In this document: positions 18,801 through 29,890 of the stretch, one piece after another | Numbering within the stretch: position 1 is the stretch's first letter | How the letters are laid out: each line of letters starts with the position of its first letter | Origin: Homoserinibacter gongjuensis | GTDB taxonomy: Bacteria; Actinomycetota; Actinomycetes; Actinomycetales; Microbacteriaceae | Direction: 5' to 3' | Length of the DNA stretch: 64,000 nt | Assembly: GCF_030161875.1 (NCBI RefSeq) | Contig: NZ_BSVA01000001.1 | Location: forward strand, 1,488,001 to 1,552,000 | Notes under the pieces: model-generated | What the model was told of the DNA's origin: nothing | Database searches by the model: none | Seen by the model: only the letters and a program-made list of their open reading frames with translations | Translations under genes and position numbers: made by a program

Positions 18801-21800
18801 GGCGTCACGGCGATCCGCGCGATCTCCGGCGAGCTGCCCACGGGCGACGAGGAGACCATCCGTATCGGACTGGCGACCGAGGGCGCCACAGCCGGTGACC
18901 TCATCACGAACTCCGCCACCGCACGCGTGATCAGCGTGCTCACCCCCGTCGAGATCGCGGGCGACAGCATCAGCTTCGCCGCCTCGAGCATCGCCGGCAC
19001 GCTCTGGCAGGACGACAGCGCGGACGGCGTGATCGACGCGGGCGAGACCGTGCGGCTGGGAGGGGTCACCCTGAACCTCACGGGCACGGCCACGACGAGC
19101 GGGGCGACCGTCAGCCGCACCGTGACGACGGAACCCGACGGCAGCTACCTGTTCGCGGGTCTCCCGGCGGGCGCTTACACCGTGACCGTCGACCAGGCCA
19201 GTGCACGCGCGATCGACGCCGCCTACGGCGTCACGTCGGATCCAGATGGGGCGGGATCCGCCGACGGCGTGTTCACCGCGACGCTCACGCTCGGAACGGA
19301 TGTGATGGGTCGCAACATCGGATTCGCGACGTCCTCGCTCGCGGGAACGGTGTTCGGTGACGACGACAACGACGGCTCGATCGACGCCACCGAGGCCGGC
19401 ATCGCGGGCGTCACCGTCACGCTCACGGGAACCGACGACCTCGGGGCGACGGTGTCGCGCACGACGACGAGCGACGGCTCGGGCGGCTACGCCTTCCCGG
19501 CCTGCGCCCGGGCGACTACGAGCTCACCGTGACACCCCCGACCGGACGGTTCGGCGGGCAGAACGTTCCCGGAAGCGCCGGGGGGACCGGTGGCGCGGTC
19601 GGCACGAACGCCACTTCCGACATCGCGCTCGTGGCCGGACGGAACGGCGTCGGCTACCTGTTCGGACTCCTCGAGCCCGAGATCATCGAAGGCGTCGTCT
19701 ACGAGGACACGAACGGCAACGGCACGCGCGACGTCGGCGAACCGGGCATCGCGGGCGTGACCATCACGCTGAGCGGTGACGCCGACCTCGTGACGCAGAC
19801 GCTGCCCGACGGGCGGTTCGTGTTCGCGGGCCTCGCACCGGGCGAGTACACGATCACCGAGACGCAGCCCTCGGGTTACGCGGATGGCGTCGTGGCGACC
19901 GGGGATCCTCCGGCGCCGTCTCCGGCGACAGCGTGACGGGCATCGTCGTCGGCGACCCCGACCCGACCGACTCCTACAGCTTCGGGGAGGTGCCGCTCGC
20001 GGCGATCGCGGGCGTCGTCTACGACGACCTCGACGGTGACGGAACGCGGGACCCCGGCGAGCCCGGCATCGCGGGAGCTCAGGTGTCGCTGTCGGGCGAC
20101 GCGACGCAGGGACCGCAGACGACGGGCGCTGACGGAGTCTTCCGCTTCGACGGCCTCGAGCCCGGCGAATACGTGCTGACCCAGTCGGAGGCCACCGGCT
20201 TCATCGACGCCAGGGAGACTCTCGGATCCGCCGGCGGCACCCTCGTGGCGCCGAACCGCATCGAGAGCATCGTCGTCGCGGCGGGCGAGCTCGCCGACGG
20301 CTACCTCTTCGGCGACGTGCGTGCGGCATCCTCTCCGGTGTCGTCTTCGTCGACACCGACGACGACGGCACCCAGGATGCGGGCGAGGCTGGAATCCCCG
20401 GCGTGACCGTGACCCTCACCGGCACCGACCTGTTCGAGCAGCCGTCTCGCTCGTCGAGACGAGCGGCCTGGACGGCGCCTACTCCTTCACCGATCTGCTC
20501 CCCGGCACCTACACGGTCACCGAGACGCAGCCGGGCGGGTATTTCGACGGCACCGACGCGGCGGGCAGCGCGGGCGGCACGGTCGCCGATGATGTCATCT
20601 CCGGCATCGTCCTCGGGTCGGGAACGTCGGCCACGGGATACCTCTTCGGCGAGCTCGCGGCGGTGTCGATCGGCGGCACGGTCTTCGCCGATCTCGACGG
20701 CGACGGCATCCAGGACGCCGGGGAGTCCGGCATCTCGGGCGTGACGATCGACGTCACCGGTCCCGGCGGGACCGTCTCGGCTGTCACGGGCGCGGACGGC
20801 TCGTGGTCGATCTCGGGGCTGGTGCCCGGCACCTACTCCGTCACCGAGACCGGCCAGCCGCTTGCGGGCTACGCCGACGGAGCCTCCATCGCCGGCACCG
20901 CCGGAGGAACGGCGGCACTCAACACCATCACGGGCATCGTGCTCGTCGGGGCGGCCGACGGCTACGACTTCGCCGAGATCCCGCTGTCGATCATCCGCGG
21001 CATCGTCTGGCATGACGCGAACGACGACGGTGTCGTCGATCCCGGTGAGACACCGCTGCCCGGCGTCGAGGTCGTACTGGGCGGCAGCGCCTCGCGCACG
21101 ACGGTGACGGATGCGACGGGTGCGTTCGTGTTCGGAGGCCTGTCGGCCGGAACGTACACGCTCACCGAGAGCGACCTCGCGAGCTGGTCCGATGGCGCGA
21201 CGCTCGTCGGACCGAACGGCGGCACGGCGGGTGTCAACACGGTCACCGACATCGTGCTGGGTGCAGGCGTCGACGCATCGGGCTACGGCTTCGGCGAGCG
21301 CGCCGCGGAGCTGCAGCTCACGGTGAGCGCGCAGACGCTCGACGCTCAGCTCGAGACCGGTCCGTACGTCGGCGTCGGCGACCCGGTGCGCTTCGTCTAC
21401 ACCGTGACCAACAACGGCGACACCTCGATCGACGGCATCGAGATCGTCGACGACGTGCTCGGTCCGGTCGTCTGTGCGAGCGACGTGCTCGCCCCGCACA
21501 GTTCGATGGACTGCGAGCTGCAGGCGCCGGCCGAGGCGGGTCAGCAGGCCCACACGGGCAGTGTGACCGCATCCGTCGTGCCGAGCACGGCGGGCGGTGC
21601 GGGCGGCTTGGCCGTGACCACGCTCAGCGCCTCGGACGTCGCGCACTACTTCGGCGCATTGACGAGTGTCGAGCTGAGCGCCGAGGTCAACGGGGATGCG
21701 TCGACGACCTCTCCGGGACCGGTGTTCCTGAGCGGCGCGTCGCTCGCGATCGTCATCACCGTCACCAACACGGGCAACGTGCCGCTCGACCTCGGCACTC

Positions 21801-22164
21801 TCGACAGCGGCGGGCTCGGGCCCATCGATTGCGGCACGACCGCGCAGCTGCTGCCGGGGGAGTCGGTGGACTGCACGGCGACCCGCGCACCGGCGGCCGG
21901 CAACTACGCGTTCCCGCTCGCCATGACCCTCACGGGTCCCGAGGCGACGGATATCGACGGCGCGCCCGCGGCGATGTCGGCGACCGCTGCGGCGACGCTC
22001 TTCTTCCAGGTGCTGGAGCCCGGCGTACAGCCCCCGAGGTGGCGCTCACGGGTGCGTCGCTCGATGCGGCGACGATCATGTTCGCGTTGCTGGCCCTGCT
22101 GCTGGGAGCGGGTCTCGTGGCCGTCATCGCGATCGTGCGCCGTCGCTCGGCCCGAGAAGGGTGA
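15801..22164 (+). CDS. Giant secreted surface protein with SdrD-B repeats and sorting signal (about five frameshifts in this sequence)
   Basis: Start GTG 15801 follows a GGGGGAG site. A signal peptide (RRRAGMIAAAITALALVVTG, cleavage near EAQA) precedes an N-terminal region of about 1,050 residues and then seven SdrD_B-type repeats of about 110-120 residues. Each repeat has the pattern G-x-V-[FWY]-x-D-x-[DN]-x-D-G-x-x-D-x-G-E...GVTVTLTG...DGxYxFxGLxPGxYTVT. Two DUF11/CARDB-like modules follow (YTVTNNGDTSIDGIEIVDD; IVITVTNTGNVPLDL). The end is VALTG, a hydrophobic helix and RRRSAREG, resembling an LAxTG-type sorting signal. One-base losses near 19500, 19901-19904, 20330, 20435 and 22031-22035 break the frame; repaired length is about 2,122 residues. 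Probable calcium-stiffened adhesin or stalk protein. No sortase lies nearby. Confidence 0.82.
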
Positions 22165-22214
22165 CGTCAGCGGAAGCACGGAAGGGACGGAGCCGCACGG
22201 CGTAGGGTCGCACC

Positions 22215-23185
22215 ATGGTGCGGCTGAAGCGCTCGAACCCCGGGAGCGGGGGCATCCGTCGGGTGCGTCGCGGGCGCGGGTTCGCGTACCTCGACGAGCG
22301 GGGACAGGCGATCACGGATGCCGCGCTGCGGGAGCGCATCGAGGCGCTCGTGATCCCTCCCGCGTGGACCGAGGTGTGGATCTGCGCGTATCCCAACGGC
22401 CACATCCAGGCGACCGGCATCGACGCGGCAGGCCGCACGCAGTACCTCTACCATCCGCAGTGGCGCGAACAGCGCGATCGGCTCAAGTTCGATCGCGCCC
22501 TCGCCCTCGCCGAGTCGCTGCCCGCCGCTCGGCGCGGCGTCACGATCGATCTGCGGCGCGAGGGGCTGCCGCGCGAACGGGTGCTCGCCGCGGCCTTCCG
22601 CATGCTCGACGCCGCCCACTTGCGCGTCGGATCCGAGCAGTACGCGCTCGAGCACGGCTCGGTCGGCCTCTCGACCCTGCTCGGCGCCCACGCCCGTGTC
22701 GAGGGCGGCACCGCGGTGCGCCTCGAGTTCCCCGGCAAGAGCGGCAAGGAGTGGGCGTCCGAGGTGACGGATGTCGACCTCGCCGCCGTCGTGGCCGCAC
22801 TGAAGCGCCGCGGGCCGCGTGCTCGCCTGCTCGCCTGGCGCGATGAGCGGGGAGCGCATCCGCTGCGTCCCGCCGAGATCAACGCCGACATCCGCGAACG
22901 CACGGGCGGCGACTTCACCGCGAAGGACTTCCGCACCCTGCACGGCACCGCGGCCGCCGCCATCGCTCTCGCGCGTTCCGGGCCGAAGCGCTCGCCGTCC
23001 GCTCAGGACCGCGCCATCGCGGCGGCCGTGCGTCACACGGCCGAACTGCTCGGCAACACGCCCGCGGTCGCACGGTCGAGCTACATCGACCCTCGGCTGC
23101 TCGACCTGTACCGCGCGGGCGTGACGATCGACCCGGCGCGCACGGCCTCGGTCGAGTCCGAGCTGCGGGGCTGTTGTTCAGCTAG
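22215..23185 (+). CDS. DNA topoisomerase IB (probable frameshift at the 3-prime end)
   Basis: Eukaryote-like type IB topoisomerase of about 323 residues. It relaxes supercoils by cutting one strand through a 3-prime phosphotyrosine. Features include the N-terminal GFAYLDERG and VIPPAWTEVWICAYPNGHIQ, the core RVGSEQYALEHGSVGLSTLL, and catalytic Tyr near residue 290 in ARSSYIDPRLLDLY. As written, the frame runs on to 23258 into the next gene. Adding one G in 23167-23170 gives ELRGLLFS and a stop at 23185, the likelier end. A TAGGGT box ends seven bases before the ATG and no ribosome binding site is seen, so the mRNA is probably leaderless. Confidence 0.88.
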
Positions 23186-23260
23186 CCCACGTACGGCGTC
23201 GGCGGCACCCGGCACGCCGTGTCAGCCACGGATGTCCGCGGTTTCCGCCAGGATGTAGCG

Positions 23261-24169
23261 GTGAGAACGCGCGGCTGGGTGCTGTTCGCGGCGATGTCGC
23301 TGCTGTGGGGTATCCCGTACCTCTTCATCAAGGAGACGGTCGAGACCTTCACGCCGTTCGCCATGGTCGCCGGCCGCACCCTCGGCGGTGCCCTCATCCT
23401 GCTGCCCTTCGCGCTGCACCGGCGGGCGCTGCGTCCCGCGCTTGCGAAGTGGCCCTGGGTGCTCGCGTTCGGGGCGATCGAGATGGCCGGCCCGTTCCTG
23501 CTGCTGGGGCACGCCGAGCAGTCGCTGCCGTCGGGCACCACGGGACTGCTCGTGGCGACCGTGCCGCTCGTGGCCGCGATCATCGCCGTGCTGCGGGGCG
23601 ATCGCACGGTGCTGAAGCCGCTGCGGATCCTCGGGCTCGTCGTCGGCTTCGGTGGCGTGGCCGTGATCGTCGGCGGGCACGGTTTCGCCGCCGACCCGGG
23701 CGACCTGCTCGCCGTCGGCGAGGTGCTCCTCGTCGCCGTGCTGTACGCGATCGCGCCGTTCATCGTCGCTACCAAGCTCGTCGACGTGCCATCCCTCGGG
23801 TCGATCACGCTCGCGCTCACCGCCGTGGGCCTCTTCTACCTGCCCTTCGCGCTGCTCGTGCCCGGCGAGCCGCCGACGCTGCGCAGCACGCTCTCACTGG
23901 CCGGGCTCGCGGTGCTGTGCACGGCACTCGCGTTCATCGTCTTCTTCGCCCTCATCGACGAGGTGGGCCCCGCGCGCGCACCGCTGTTCACCTACGTCAA
24001 CCCGGTCGTCGCCATCGCGCTCGGGGTGCTGCTGCTGGGCGAAGAGCTCAGCCTCGGACTGCTGGTGGGCTTCCCGCTCGTGATCGTGGGATGCTGGCTC
24101 GCCGCCACCGGCGGACGCCTGCGTCAGCGGCGCGACGTGGGCATCCCGGAGGCCGTTCCACCCCTGTGA
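23261..24169 (+). CDS. EamA/DMT-family transporter
   Basis: 302 residues with ten predicted membrane helices arranged as two EamA repeats. Characteristic parts are LLWGIPYLFIKETVETFTP at the N-terminus and LFTYVNPVVAIALGVLLLGE in the second repeat. Such carriers export metabolites or amino acids; the substrate cannot be told. The GTG at 23261 has AGGA at 23250-23253; an upstream in-frame GTG at 23219 would add 14 residues with no similarity to the family. The gap before it holds an ACGGCGT...ACGCCGT inverted repeat that may end the topoisomerase transcript. Confidence 0.82.
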   Translation: MRTRGWVLFAAMSLLWGIPYLFIKETVETFTPFAMVAGRTLGGALILLPFALHRRALRPALAKWPWVLAFGAIEMAGPFLLLGHAEQSLPSGTTGLLVATVPLVAAIIAVLRGDRTVLKPLRILGLVVGFGGVAVIVGGHGFAADPGDLLAVGEVLLVAVLYAIAPFIVATKLVDVPSLGSITLALTAVGLFYLPFALLVPGEPPTLRSTLSLAGLAVLCTALAFIVFFALIDEVGPARAPLFTYVNPVVAIALGVLLLGEELSLGLLVGFPLVIVGCWLAATGGRLRQRRDVGIPEAVPPL

Positions 24170-24189
24170 TCAGGCGCGACACGCCCGGG

Positions 24190-24218
24190 TTGCAGCAAAT
24201 GCCGTCGTGTGGCAGACT
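24190..24218 (+). promoter_or_regulatory. Probable promoter of the S10-spc ribosomal operon
   Basis: TTGCAG (24190-24195), 17-bp spacer, CAGACT (24213-24218). Transcription from about 24225 would give a leader of about 270 nt before rpsJ. The leader contains a CACTG...CAGTG hairpin (24255-24270) and other GC-rich inverted repeats. An S10 leader controlled by L4 is known in gamma-proteobacteria; no matching structure was recognised here. Otherwise the 327-bp gap 24170-24496 holds no gene. Confidence 0.55.
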
Positions 24219-24496
24219 TTCATGGTTCAACACGCCGCGCATTCGTGTGCGGCTCACTGTCCTGGCAGTGCACAGCCCCCGGCTGAATCCCGCAAGGGAT
24301 GGATCGGAAGCGGCTGGGCCGCGGACAGCAGGACGAAGCTTCAATCGAATCCCGAAAACCCTCCGGGGTGACGTGTGCCCTGCGCGCGTTACGCCGGGGT
24401 CCAGGTGATTGACAGAAGAACAGCGGTGCGCGTCGAAGGGCGCGCGGATGTGCGGGCCGAGACGGTGCCGTACGGGAACAAGGAAGAGAGCTGACC

Positions 24497-24805
24497 ATGG
24501 CGGGACAGAAGATCCGCATCCGGCTGAAGTCGTACGACCACGCCGGCCTCGATGCATCGGCGCGCAAGATCGTCGACACCGTGACCCGTGCGGGCGCGAC
24601 CGTCGTCGGCCCCGTGCCGCTCCCGACGGAGAAGAACGTGGTCGTCGTGATCCGTTCGCCGCACAAGTACAAGGACAGCCGCGAGCACTTCGAGAAGCGC
24701 ACCCACAAGCGCCTCATCGACATCATCGACCCGACGCCCAAGGCCGTCGACTCGCTCATGCGTCTCGACCTGCCCGCCGACGTCAACATCGAGATCAAGC
24801 TCTAG
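24497..24805 (+). CDS. rpsJ: 30S ribosomal protein S10
   Basis: 102 residues, [20 protein letters not shown] to [11 protein letters not shown], the standard length. S10 is part of the 30S head and, as NusE, joins NusB and NusG in transcription antitermination and transcription-translation coupling. It is the first gene of a long run of ribosomal genes reaching adk at 36316. A site with AAGGAAGAGA precedes the ATG. Confidence 0.98.
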   Translation: MAGQKIRIRLKSYDHAGLDASARKIVDTVTRAGATVVGPVPLPTEKNVVVVIRSPHKYKDSREHFEKRTHKRLIDIIDPTPKAVDSLMRLDLPADVNIEIKL

Positions 24806-24837
24806 TCCGAGCTGAACCCGGAAGCCAAAGGAAACCC

Positions 24838-25488
24838 ATGTCTGCAGTGAAGACGACCAAGGGTCTGCTGGGCACCAAGCTCGGCATGACCCAGGTCTGG
24901 GACGAGAACAACAAGCTCGTGCCCGTGACCGTGGTCCAGATCACCCCCAACGTCGTGACCCAGGTGCGCACGGCCGAGAAGGACGGCTACGAGGCCGTCC
25001 AGATCGCCTACGGCGCCATCGACCCGCGCAAGGTCAACAAGCCCGCCGCCGGTCACTTCGACAAGGCGGGCGTCACGCCTCGCCGGCACCTCACCGAGGT
25101 GCGCACCGCGGATGCCGCCGACTACACGCTCGGTCAGGAGCTCGCGGTCGACATCTTCGAGGCCGGCCAGCTCGTCGACGTCGTCGGCACCAGCAAGGGC
25201 AAGGGCTTCGCGGGTGTCATGAAGCGCCACAACTTCGCCGGCGTCTCCGCCTCGCACGGTGCCCACCGCAACCACCGCAAGCCCGGCTCGATCGGTGCCT
25301 CCTCGACCCCCAGCCGCGTGTTCAAGGGCATGCGCATGGCGGGCCGCATGGGTGGCGAGCGCGTCACCGTGCAGGGCCTCAAGGTCCACTCGGTCGACGT
25401 CGAGAAGGGCCTCCTGCTGGTCAAGGGCGCCGTCCCCGGCGCGCGTGGCCGCATCGTCTTCGTCCGCAACGCCGTGAAGGGTGCCTGA
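24838..25488 (+). CDS. rplC: 50S ribosomal protein L3
   Basis: 216 residues from ATG 24838 (site AAAGGAAA just upstream), beginning [21 protein letters not shown]3 binds the 3-prime end of 23S rRNA and starts 50S assembly; its extended loop, rich in Gly, His, Arg and Lys ([20 protein letters not shown]), reaches the peptidyl transferase centre. Upstream in-frame sequence is leader and not part of the protein. Confidence 0.98.
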   Translation: MSAVKTTKGLLGTKLGMTQVWDENNKLVPVTVVQITPNVVTQVRTAEKDGYEAVQIAYGAIDPRKVNKPAAGHFDKAGVTPRRHLTEVRTADAADYTLGQELAVDIFEAGQLVDVVGTSKGKGFAGVMKRHNFAGVSASHGAHRNHRKPGSIGASSTPSRVFKGMRMAGRMGGERVTVQGLKVHSVDVEKGLLLVKGAVPGARGRIVFVRNAVKGA

Positions 25489-25490
25489 TC

Positions 25491-26162
25491 ATGGCCGCTA
25501 CCACTCTCGACGTCGTCGACACCACGGGTAAGAAGGCCGGTTCGGTCGAGCTGCCCGGTGCGATCTTCGACGTGCAGACCAACGTCCCGCTCATCCACCA
25601 GGTCGTGACAGCCCAGCTCGCTGCGGCGCGTCAGGGAACCCACTCGACCAAGGGTCGCGGTGAGGTCTCCGGCTCCGGTGCCAAGCCGTTCAAGCAGAAG
25701 GGCACCGGCCGCGCCCGTCAGGGTTCGGTGCGGATGCCGCAGCACACCGGCGGTGGCATCGTGCACGGGCCGACCCCGCGCGACTACGGCCAGCGCACCC
25801 CGAAGAAGATGATCGCCGCAGCCCTGCTCGGCGTGCTCTCCGACCGGGCCCGCGGCGAGCGCATCCACGTCGTGGAGTCGTTCGGCGTCGACGCCCCGTC
25901 GACGAAGGCCGCCTCCGAGGTGCTCTCCGCTCTCGGCGCCACCAAGAACGTGCTCGTCGTGCTCGACCGCGCCGACGAGAACGGCGCGCTGAGCGTCCGC
26001 AACCTCGAGCACGTGCACGTGATCTACGCCGACCAGCTCAACGCGTACGACGTCGTCGTCTCCGACGACATCGTCTTCACCAAGGCCGCGTTCGAGGCCT
26101 TCGTGTCGAGCAAGGCCTCGGTCGACTCGACCACCGCTTCTGATGAGGAGGCTGCCAAGTGA
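25491..26162 (+). CDS. rplD: 50S ribosomal protein L4
   Basis: 223 residues. The long internal loop that lines the exit tunnel is visible as [20 protein letters not shown]. It ends in an Asp/Ser/Glu-rich tail. In enterobacteria L4 represses the S10 operon; whether that holds here is not shown. It follows rplC by two bases and overlaps rplW by four. Confidence 0.97.
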   Translation: MAATTLDVVDTTGKKAGSVELPGAIFDVQTNVPLIHQVVTAQLAAARQGTHSTKGRGEVSGSGAKPFKQKGTGRARQGSVRMPQHTGGGIVHGPTPRDYGQRTPKKMIAAALLGVLSDRARGERIHVVESFGVDAPSTKAASEVLSALGATKNVLVVLDRADENGALSVRNLEHVHVIYADQLNAYDVVVSDDIVFTKAAFEAFVSSKASVDSTTASDEEAAK

Positions 26163-26458
26163 GCGGCTACAGCAAGGACCCCCGCGACATCATCATCGCG
26201 CCGGTCGTGAGCGAGAAGAGCTACGGGCTCATCGATGAGGGCAAGTACACCTTCGTCGTCGACCCGCGCGCCAACAAGACCGAGATCAAGCTGGCCGTCG
26301 AGAAGATCTTCGGCGTCAAGGTCGCCTCGGTGAACACGATCAACCGCGTCGGCAAGACCCGCCGCACCCGGTTCGGCATCGGCAAGCGCAAGGACACCAA
26401 GCGCGCCATCGTCACGCTCAAGTCCGGCTCGATCGACATCTTCACGGCTGTCGGCTAA
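26159..26458 (+). CDS. rplW: 50S ribosomal protein L23
   Basis: 99 residues (GTG start overlapping the rplD stop), with the conserved [18 protein letters not shown] and the Arg/Lys loop [17 protein letters not shown]23 sits at the tunnel exit and is the docking site for trigger factor and signal recognition particle. The frame is intact and tightly spaced to rplB. Confidence 0.97.
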   Translation: MSGYSKDPRDIIIAPVVSEKSYGLIDEGKYTFVVDPRANKTEIKLAVEKIFGVKVASVNTINRVGKTRRTRFGIGKRKDTKRAIVTLKSGSIDIFTAVG

Positions 26459-26473
26459 GGACCAGGGAGAAAC

Positions 26474-27313
26474 ATGTCCATTCGCAAGTACAAGCCGACG
26501 ACCCCGGGTCGTCGCGGCTCGTCGGTCGCCGACTTCGCGGAGATCACGCGCTCGACGCCCGAGAAGTCGCTCGTCAAGCCGCTTCCGAAGTCCGGCGGAC
26601 GCAACAACACCGGTCGCATCACGACCCGCCACATCGGTGGTGGGCACAAGCGCCAGTACCGCGTCATCGACTTCCGTCGCAACGACAAGGACGGCGTCAA
26701 CGCCAAGGTCGCGCACATCGAGTACGACCCCAACCGCACCGCGCGCATCGCGCTCCTGCACTACATCGACGGCACGAAGCGCTACATCCTCGCGCCGGAG
26801 AAGCTCAAGCAGGGCGACATCGTCGAGAACGGCGCAGGCGCCGACATCAAGGTGGGCAACAACCTGCCGCTGAAGAACATCCCGGTCGGTACCGTCGTGC
26901 ACGCGATCGAGCTCAAGCCCGGTGGAGGCGCCAAGCTCGCCCGCTCGGCCGGCTCATCCGTGCGCCTCGTCGCCAAGGACGGCCCCTACGCCCAGCTGCG
27001 ACTGCCCTCGGGCGAGATCCGCAACGTCGATCTGCGCTGCCGCGCCACGATCGGCGAGGTCGGCAACGCCGAGCAGTCGAACATCAACTGGGGCAAGGCC
27101 GGCCGCAAGCGTTGGAAGGGCGTCCGCCCGACCGTCCGCGGTGTCGCGATGAACCCCATCGACCACCCGCACGGTGGTGGTGAGGGCAAGACCTCCGGTG
27201 GTCGCCACCCGGTCAGCCCGTGGGGTCAGCCCGAGGGCCGTACCCGTCGCCCCAACAAGGAAAGCGACAAGCTCATCGTCCGTCGTCGCACCGTCGGCAA
27301 GAAGCGCAAGTAG
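26474..27313 (+). CDS. rplB: 50S ribosomal protein L2
   Basis: 279 residues with the near-universal stretch [20 protein letters not shown] close to the C-terminus, containing the His implicated in peptidyl transferase function. L2 links the subunits and supports the catalytic centre. The site AGGGAGAAAC precedes the ATG, and 12 bases separate it from rpsS. Confidence 0.98.
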   Translation: MSIRKYKPTTPGRRGSSVADFAEITRSTPEKSLVKPLPKSGGRNNTGRITTRHIGGGHKRQYRVIDFRRNDKDGVNAKVAHIEYDPNRTARIALLHYIDGTKRYILAPEKLKQGDIVENGAGADIKVGNNLPLKNIPVGTVVHAIELKPGGGAKLARSAGSSVRLVAKDGPYAQLRLPSGEIRNVDLRCRATIGEVGNAEQSNINWGKAGRKRWKGVRPTVRGVAMNPIDHPHGGGEGKTSGGRHPVSPWGQPEGRTRRPNKESDKLIVRRRTVGKKRK

Positions 27314-27325
27314 AGGTAGTAGAAG

Positions 27326-27607
27326 ATGCCGCGCAGTCTCAAGAAGGGGCCCTTCGTCGACGAGCACCTGTTCCGCAAGGTTCAGGCTCAGAACGAGGCG
27401 GGTTCGAAGAACGTCATCAAGACGTGGTCACGTCGCTCGATGATCGTGCCCGCCATGCTGGGTCACACGATCGCCGTGCACGACGGCCGCAAGCACATCC
27501 CGGTCTTCGTGACCGAGACCATGGTGGGTCACAAGCTCGGCGAGTTCGCGCCGACGCGCACCTTCCGTGGACACGAGAAGGACGACAAGAAGGGTCGTCG
27601 CCGCTGA
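27326..27607 (+). CDS. rpsS: 30S ribosomal protein S19
   Basis: 93 residues, [18 protein letters not shown] to the basic end [10 protein letters not shown], standard for the family. S19 pairs with S13 in the 30S head and contacts the A-site tRNA and 23S helix 38. The gene order rplB-rpsS-rplV is canonical. Confidence 0.98.
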   Translation: MPRSLKKGPFVDEHLFRKVQAQNEAGSKNVIKTWSRRSMIVPAMLGHTIAVHDGRKHIPVFVTETMVGHKLGEFAPTRTFRGHEKDDKKGRRR

Positions 27608-27632
27608 CGCGGTGACGCGAGGAGGAAGAGAA

Positions 27633-28061
27633 ATGGTGGAGTCGATCGCCCGCGTGCGACACATCCGCGTGACGCCTCAGAAGGCCCGTCGTGTCGTGGA
27701 CCTCATCCGCGGCAAGCAGGCCCAGGAGGCGCTTGCCATCCTGAAGTTCGCGCCGCAGGGTGCGAGCGAGCCGGTGTACAAGCTCGTGGCGGCCGCAATC
27801 GCGAACGCCCGCGTGAAGGCGGATGCCTCGAACACGTTCCTCGACGAGTCGGACCTCGTCGTCGCCCGCGCGTTCGTCGATGAGGGCACCACGCTCAAGC
27901 GGTTCCAGCCGCGTGCCCAGGGCCGCGCGTTCCGCATCAACAAGCGCACGAGCCACATCACCGTCGTGCTCGCTACGCCCGACGAGCTCACGGCAGCGGC
28001 TCCGGCCGCCAAGCCGGCGAAGGTTTCGTCAAGCTCAACCCAGCGGAAGGCAGGTAAGTAA
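27633..28061 (+). CDS. rplV: 50S ribosomal protein L22
   Basis: 142 residues from ATG 27633, chosen because GAGGAGGA lies just upstream and the protein then begins [19 protein letters not shown]. The beta-hairpin that constricts the exit tunnel is present ([20 protein letters not shown]). An Ala/Pro/Lys/Ser-rich C-terminal tail of about 25 residues goes beyond the usual 110-115 residue core. The stop overlaps rpsC by one base. Confidence 0.97.
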   Translation: MVESIARVRHIRVTPQKARRVVDLIRGKQAQEALAILKFAPQGASEPVYKLVAAAIANARVKADASNTFLDESDLVVARAFVDEGTTLKRFQPRAQGRAFRINKRTSHITVVLATPDELTAAAPAAKPAKVSSSSTQRKAGK

Positions 28062-28807
28062 TGGGCCAGAAGGTCAACCCGTACGGCTTCCGTCTGGGCA
28101 TCACCACCGACCACACGTCGCGGTGGTTCTCGGACTCGACCAAGGCCGGTCAGCGTTACGCCGACTTCGTGGCCGAGGACGTCAAGATCCGCGAGATGCT
28201 GAAGACGAAGCTCGACCGCGCCGGTGTGGCGAAGATCGAGATCGAGCGCACCCGTGACCGCGTCCGCGTGGACATCCACACGGCACGCCCCGGCATCGTC
28301 ATCGGCCGCCGTGGTGCCGAGGCCGAGCGCATCCGCTCCGACCTCGAGAAGCTCACCGGCAAGCAGATCCAGCTCAACATCCTCGAGGTGAAGAACCCCG
28401 AGGCCGAGGCCCAGCTCGTCGCGCAGGGCATCGCGGAGCAGCTCAGCGCCCGTGTCGCGTTCCGTCGCGCCATGCGCAAGGGCCTCCAGGGTGCCCAGCG
28501 CGCCGGCGCCAAGGGCGTCCGGATCCAGGTCTCGGGCCGCCTCGGCGGCGCGGAGATGAGCCGCTCGGAGTTCTACCGTGAGGGTCGCGTGCCGCTGCAC
28601 ACGCTCCGCGCGAACATCGACTACGGCTTCTACGAGGCCAAGACCACCTTCGGTCGCATCGGCGTGAAGGTCTGGATCTACAAGGGCGACATCACCAACA
28701 AGGAACTCGCTCGCGAGCAGGCGGCTCAGAAGTCGTCGCGCCCCGAGCGTCGTGACGGCGCGCGTCGTGGCCCCCGGGCCGAGGCCGCCGCAGGAGTTGA
28801 GGCGTAA
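28061..28807 (+). CDS. rpsC: 30S ribosomal protein S3
   Basis: 248 residues, [20 protein letters not shown]. It contains the type II KH domain with the GxxG loop ([12 protein letters not shown]) and the C-terminal S3 domain, then a basic tail ([16 protein letters not shown]). S3 lines the mRNA entry channel and contributes to helicase activity. It follows rplV with a one-base overlap. Confidence 0.98.
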   Translation: MGQKVNPYGFRLGITTDHTSRWFSDSTKAGQRYADFVAEDVKIREMLKTKLDRAGVAKIEIERTRDRVRVDIHTARPGIVIGRRGAEAERIRSDLEKLTGKQIQLNILEVKNPEAEAQLVAQGIAEQLSARVAFRRAMRKGLQGAQRAGAKGVRIQVSGRLGGAEMSRSEFYREGRVPLHTLRANIDYGFYEAKTTFGRIGVKVWIYKGDITNKELAREQAAQKSSRPERRDGARRGPRAEAAAGVEA

Positions 28808-28809
28808 CC

Positions 28810-29229
28810 ATGCTCATCCCCCGTAAGGTCAAGCACCGCAAGCAGCACCACCCGGGTCGTTCCGGGCAGGCCACCGGCGGCACGAAGGTCACCTTCGGCG
28901 AGTGGGGCATCCAGGCCCTCACCCCCGCCTACGTGACCAACCGCCAGATCGAGTCGGCGCGTATCGCGATGACCCGTCACATCAAGCGTGGCGGAAAGGT
29001 GTGGATCAACATCTACCCCGACCGTCCGCTCACCAAGAAGCCCGCCGAAACCCGCATGGGTTCGGGTAAGGGCTCGCCGGAGTGGTGGGTCGCGAACGTC
29101 AAGCCCGGCCGGGTCCTCTTCGAGGTCTCCGGCGTCAGCGAGGAGCTCGCCCGCGGCGCGCTCACCCGGGCGATCCACAAGCTGCCGCTCAAGGCACGCA
29201 TCATCAAGCGCGAGGAGGGCGACGCATAA
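28810..29229 (+). CDS. rplP: 50S ribosomal protein L16
   Basis: 139 residues, [19 protein letters not shown] onward, with [19 protein letters not shown] intact. L16 organises the A-site region of 23S rRNA. The stop TAA shares one base with the start of rpmC. Confidence 0.98.
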   Translation: MLIPRKVKHRKQHHPGRSGQATGGTKVTFGEWGIQALTPAYVTNRQIESARIAMTRHIKRGGKVWINIYPDRPLTKKPAETRMGSGKGSPEWWVANVKPGRVLFEVSGVSEELARGALTRAIHKLPLKARIIKREEGDA

Positions 29230-29555
29230 TGGCCGTCGGATCCAAGGAGCTCGCCCCGGCGGAGCTCGACACCTTCGAGGACGACCGTCTGATCGACGAG
29301 CTGAAGAAGGCCAAGGAGGAGCTGTTCAACCTGCGCTTCCAGGCCGCGACCGGTCAGCTCGAGAGCCACGGCCGCCTGCGTGCCGTGAAGCGCGACATCG
29401 CGCGCATCTACACCGTCATCCGTGAGCGCGAGCTCGGCATCCGAGCCACCCCGGCTCCGGTCGAGGTGCCCGCGAAGACAACCAAGAAGTCCACCAAGAA
29501 GACGGATGCCGCTGAGGCTCCCGCCGAAGACACCGCTGAGGAGGCGAACAAGTAA
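29229..29555 (+). CDS. rpmC: 50S ribosomal protein L29 with C-terminal tail
   Basis: 108 residues from the ATG overlapping the rplP stop. The L29 coiled-coil core (about 10-72) shows [20 protein letters not shown] and [16 protein letters not shown]. It is followed by about 35 extra Lys, Thr, Ala and Glu residues ([20 protein letters not shown]), longer than the usual 65-75 residue protein. L29 is beside L23 at the tunnel exit. Confidence 0.95.
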   Translation: MAVGSKELAPAELDTFEDDRLIDELKKAKEELFNLRFQAATGQLESHGRLRAVKRDIARIYTVIRERELGIRATPAPVEVPAKTTKKSTKKTDAAEAPAEDTAEEANK

Positions 29556-29887
29556 TGGCCGAGACCAAGAAGGCCGCCGCGAAGCCGGCGAAGGCGGGTC
29601 ATGAGTCCGCCGCTCACGACGTCAAGGACGCCGGCGCCCGCGGGTACCGCAAGGTGCGTCGCGGTTATGTGACGAGCGACAAGATGGACAAGACCATCGT
29701 CGTCGAGGTCGAGGACCGCGTGAAGCACCCGCTGTACGGCAAGGTCATCCGCACGAGCTCGAAGGTCAAGGCACACGACGAGAACAACTCCGCCGGCATC
29801 GGCGACCTCGTCACGATCACGGAGACTCGCCCGCTGAGCGCCACCAAGCGCTGGCGCCTGGTCGAGATCAACGAGAAGGCGAAGTAA
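29555..29887 (+). CDS. rpsQ: 30S ribosomal protein S17 with N-terminal extension
   Basis: 110 residues; the OB-fold core starts near residue 29 ([20 protein letters not shown]) and includes [11 protein letters not shown]. About 28 residues rich in Ala and Lys precede it. The start is fixed by a one-base overlap with the rpmC stop. S17 is a primary 16S rRNA binder. Confidence 0.95.
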   Translation: MAETKKAAAKPAKAGHESAAHDVKDAGARGYRKVRRGYVTSDKMDKTIVVEVEDRVKHPLYGKVIRTSSKVKAHDENNSAGIGDLVTITETRPLSATKRWRLVEINEKAK

Positions 29888-29890
29888 GCC

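Noticed and set aside
20321-22846. Frame of 841 codons joining the surface protein to the topoisomerase region
   Set aside because: It leaves the true frame at the C run 22031-22035; the repaired frame gives a sorting-like C-terminus and a stop at 22164.
24409-24414. TTGACA as a second promoter for rpsJ
   Set aside because: No acceptable -10 lies 16-18 bases downstream.
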